A stretch of 64,000 nt of DNA from assembly GCF_013297935.1 (NCBI RefSeq), contig NZ_JAAFIX010000001.1, positions 576,334 through 640,333 on the forward strand, read 5' to 3'. The position numbers and the translations under genes were made by a program. The stretch comes from Rhodoferax sp. (GTDB lineage: Bacteria; Pseudomonadota; Gammaproteobacteria; Burkholderiales; Burkholderiaceae_C). The number at the start of each line of letters is the position of its first letter. Positions within the stretch are counted from its first letter, which is position 1. Of the stretch, positions 63,396-64,000 are shown one piece after another. The notes under the pieces are model-generated. The model saw only the letters and a program-made list of their open reading frames with translations, was not told where the DNA came from and made no database searches.

Positions 63396-64000
63396 ATGGA
63401 TCTACCCACCACCCACCTGCTGCTGGCCCTGGCCGCAGGTAGCTTGACCACGCTGTCTCCGTGCGTGTTCCCCATTCTTCCGCTTGTGCTCGGTGGCGCC
63501 GTGCAGCGCAATCGCCTGGCGCCCGTAGCCATGGGTGTCGGGATGGCGCTGTCCTTCGCGGCCATTGGTTTCCTTCTGGGAGCGTTGGGCCCAGCCATTG
63601 GCCTGGACGGTGACCATGTGCGCAGTTTCGGAGCGGCACTGTTGATTGCCTTTGGCGTGGTCATGCTGGTGCCGCAACTGAATGAGCGCTTCACCGCATG
63701 GATGCTGCCCATCGCCTCGTCGGCCAATAACGCCTCGACCCAGCTCGACAGCGGCTCGCTCGGCGGCGCCTTTGTGTTGGGGGCCGTGTTGGGCCTGGTG
63801 TGGAGTCCGTGCTCGGGCCCGTTGCTGGCTTCGGCGCTGGCACTGGTGGCCAGCGAGGGCGGTGGCGGGCGCGGCGCGCTTGTTCTGGGTGTGTTCGGGC
63901 TGGGTGCTGCTGTGCCGTTGGTGGCCGTGGCCTATGCCTCGCGCAGCGGTCTGACTTTGGTGCGTGGCTGGGTGCTAACGCACATTGATCGCATCAAGAA
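63396..64000 (+). CDS. CcdA/DsbD-type membrane thiol-disulfide transporter (3' end outside window)
   Basis: The ATG at 63396 starts a frame open to the right edge (201 codons visible). Motifs and helices fit CcdA: AAGSLTTLSPCVFPILPLVL with the first redox Cys, MALSFAAIGFLLGALGP, GGAFVLGAVLGLVWSPCSGP with the second redox Cys and GALVLGVFGLGAAVPLVAVA. It carries reducing power across the inner membrane, here probably to the thioredoxin-like protein encoded directly upstream. Confidence 0.85.
   Translation, partial: MDLPTTHLLLALAAGSLTTLSPCVFPILPLVLGGAVQRNRLAPVAMGVGMALSFAAIGFLLGALGPAIGLDGDHVRSFGAALLIAFGVVMLVPQLNERFTAWMLPIASSANNASTQLDSGSLGGAFVLGAVLGLVWSPCSGPLLASALALVASEGGGGRGALVLGVFGLGAAVPLVAVAYASRSGLTLVRGWVLTHIDRIK

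Overview
The window is high-GC, densely coded DNA from a betaproteobacterium, most likely a Rhodoferax-like member of the Comamonadaceae. That placement is inference. It rests on the housekeeping protein sequences, the gene neighbourhoods, and about ten copies of a ~50-60 bp repeat of a type I associate with this family, found both between genes and in frame inside them. No rRNA, tRNA, CRISPR array or intact prophage was seen.

Layout. 1-3.9 kb: end of an assimilatory nitrate reductase, then ybiB, cobA (siroheme) and a soluble PilJ/MCP-like protein. 4-11.8 kb: housekeeping genes (flavoprotein, rpsU, yqeY, pmbA, darP, mog, cysE, trmJ, suhB). 11.8-17.6 kb: two tandem PAS-GGDEF-EAL proteins. 17.7-27.8 kb: mutS, an ankyrin gene with an in-frame stop, an Anbu proteasome-type protease, a hydrolase, a histidine kinase with a REC-GGDEF-EAL partner, and uppP. 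27.9-34.0 kb: a MacAB-type exporter, then a 2TM/LytS/LytTR signalling cluster. 34.0-38.1 kb: three periplasmic binding proteins without permeases, with a P-loop protein between two of them. 38.2-45.1 kb: a membrane protein, glutaminase, a broken secreted-protein gene, two PAS-GGDEF proteins and glnS.

Accessory regions. At 45.2-49.2 kb a visibly lower-GC pair (SMC/OLD-like ATPase with a TOPRIM-like C-terminus, overlapped by a D12-class DNA adenine methyltransferase) is followed by DUF924 and a MntA/HepT toxin-antitoxin pair bracketed by two direct copies of the repeat. This reads as a small defence island, and the ATPase-methylase pair matches no named system I can recall. At 49.3-57.6 kb lie a DMT transporter, an AraC regulator and a degenerate metallo-beta-lactamase-fold protein; the last two sit between two 51-bp copies of the transporter's 3' end. 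An OmpR/EnvZ-like pair, an ECF sigma factor with a tiny coupled ORF, and an ABC exporter follow. At 57.8-64 kb a redox/metal-flavoured set (DUF547, DUF3179, YHS protein, DUF6969-like protein, an exported CC-A-A-K-K repeat protein, thioredoxin, DsbD/CcdA-like protein) is interrupted by decayed IS4 and IS5 transposases.

Two intergenic regions carry long hairpins with unrelated stems but a shared loop sequence, a repeat family that no gene call explains. Five genes make or break c-di-GMP, so this second messenger is a major theme of the window.
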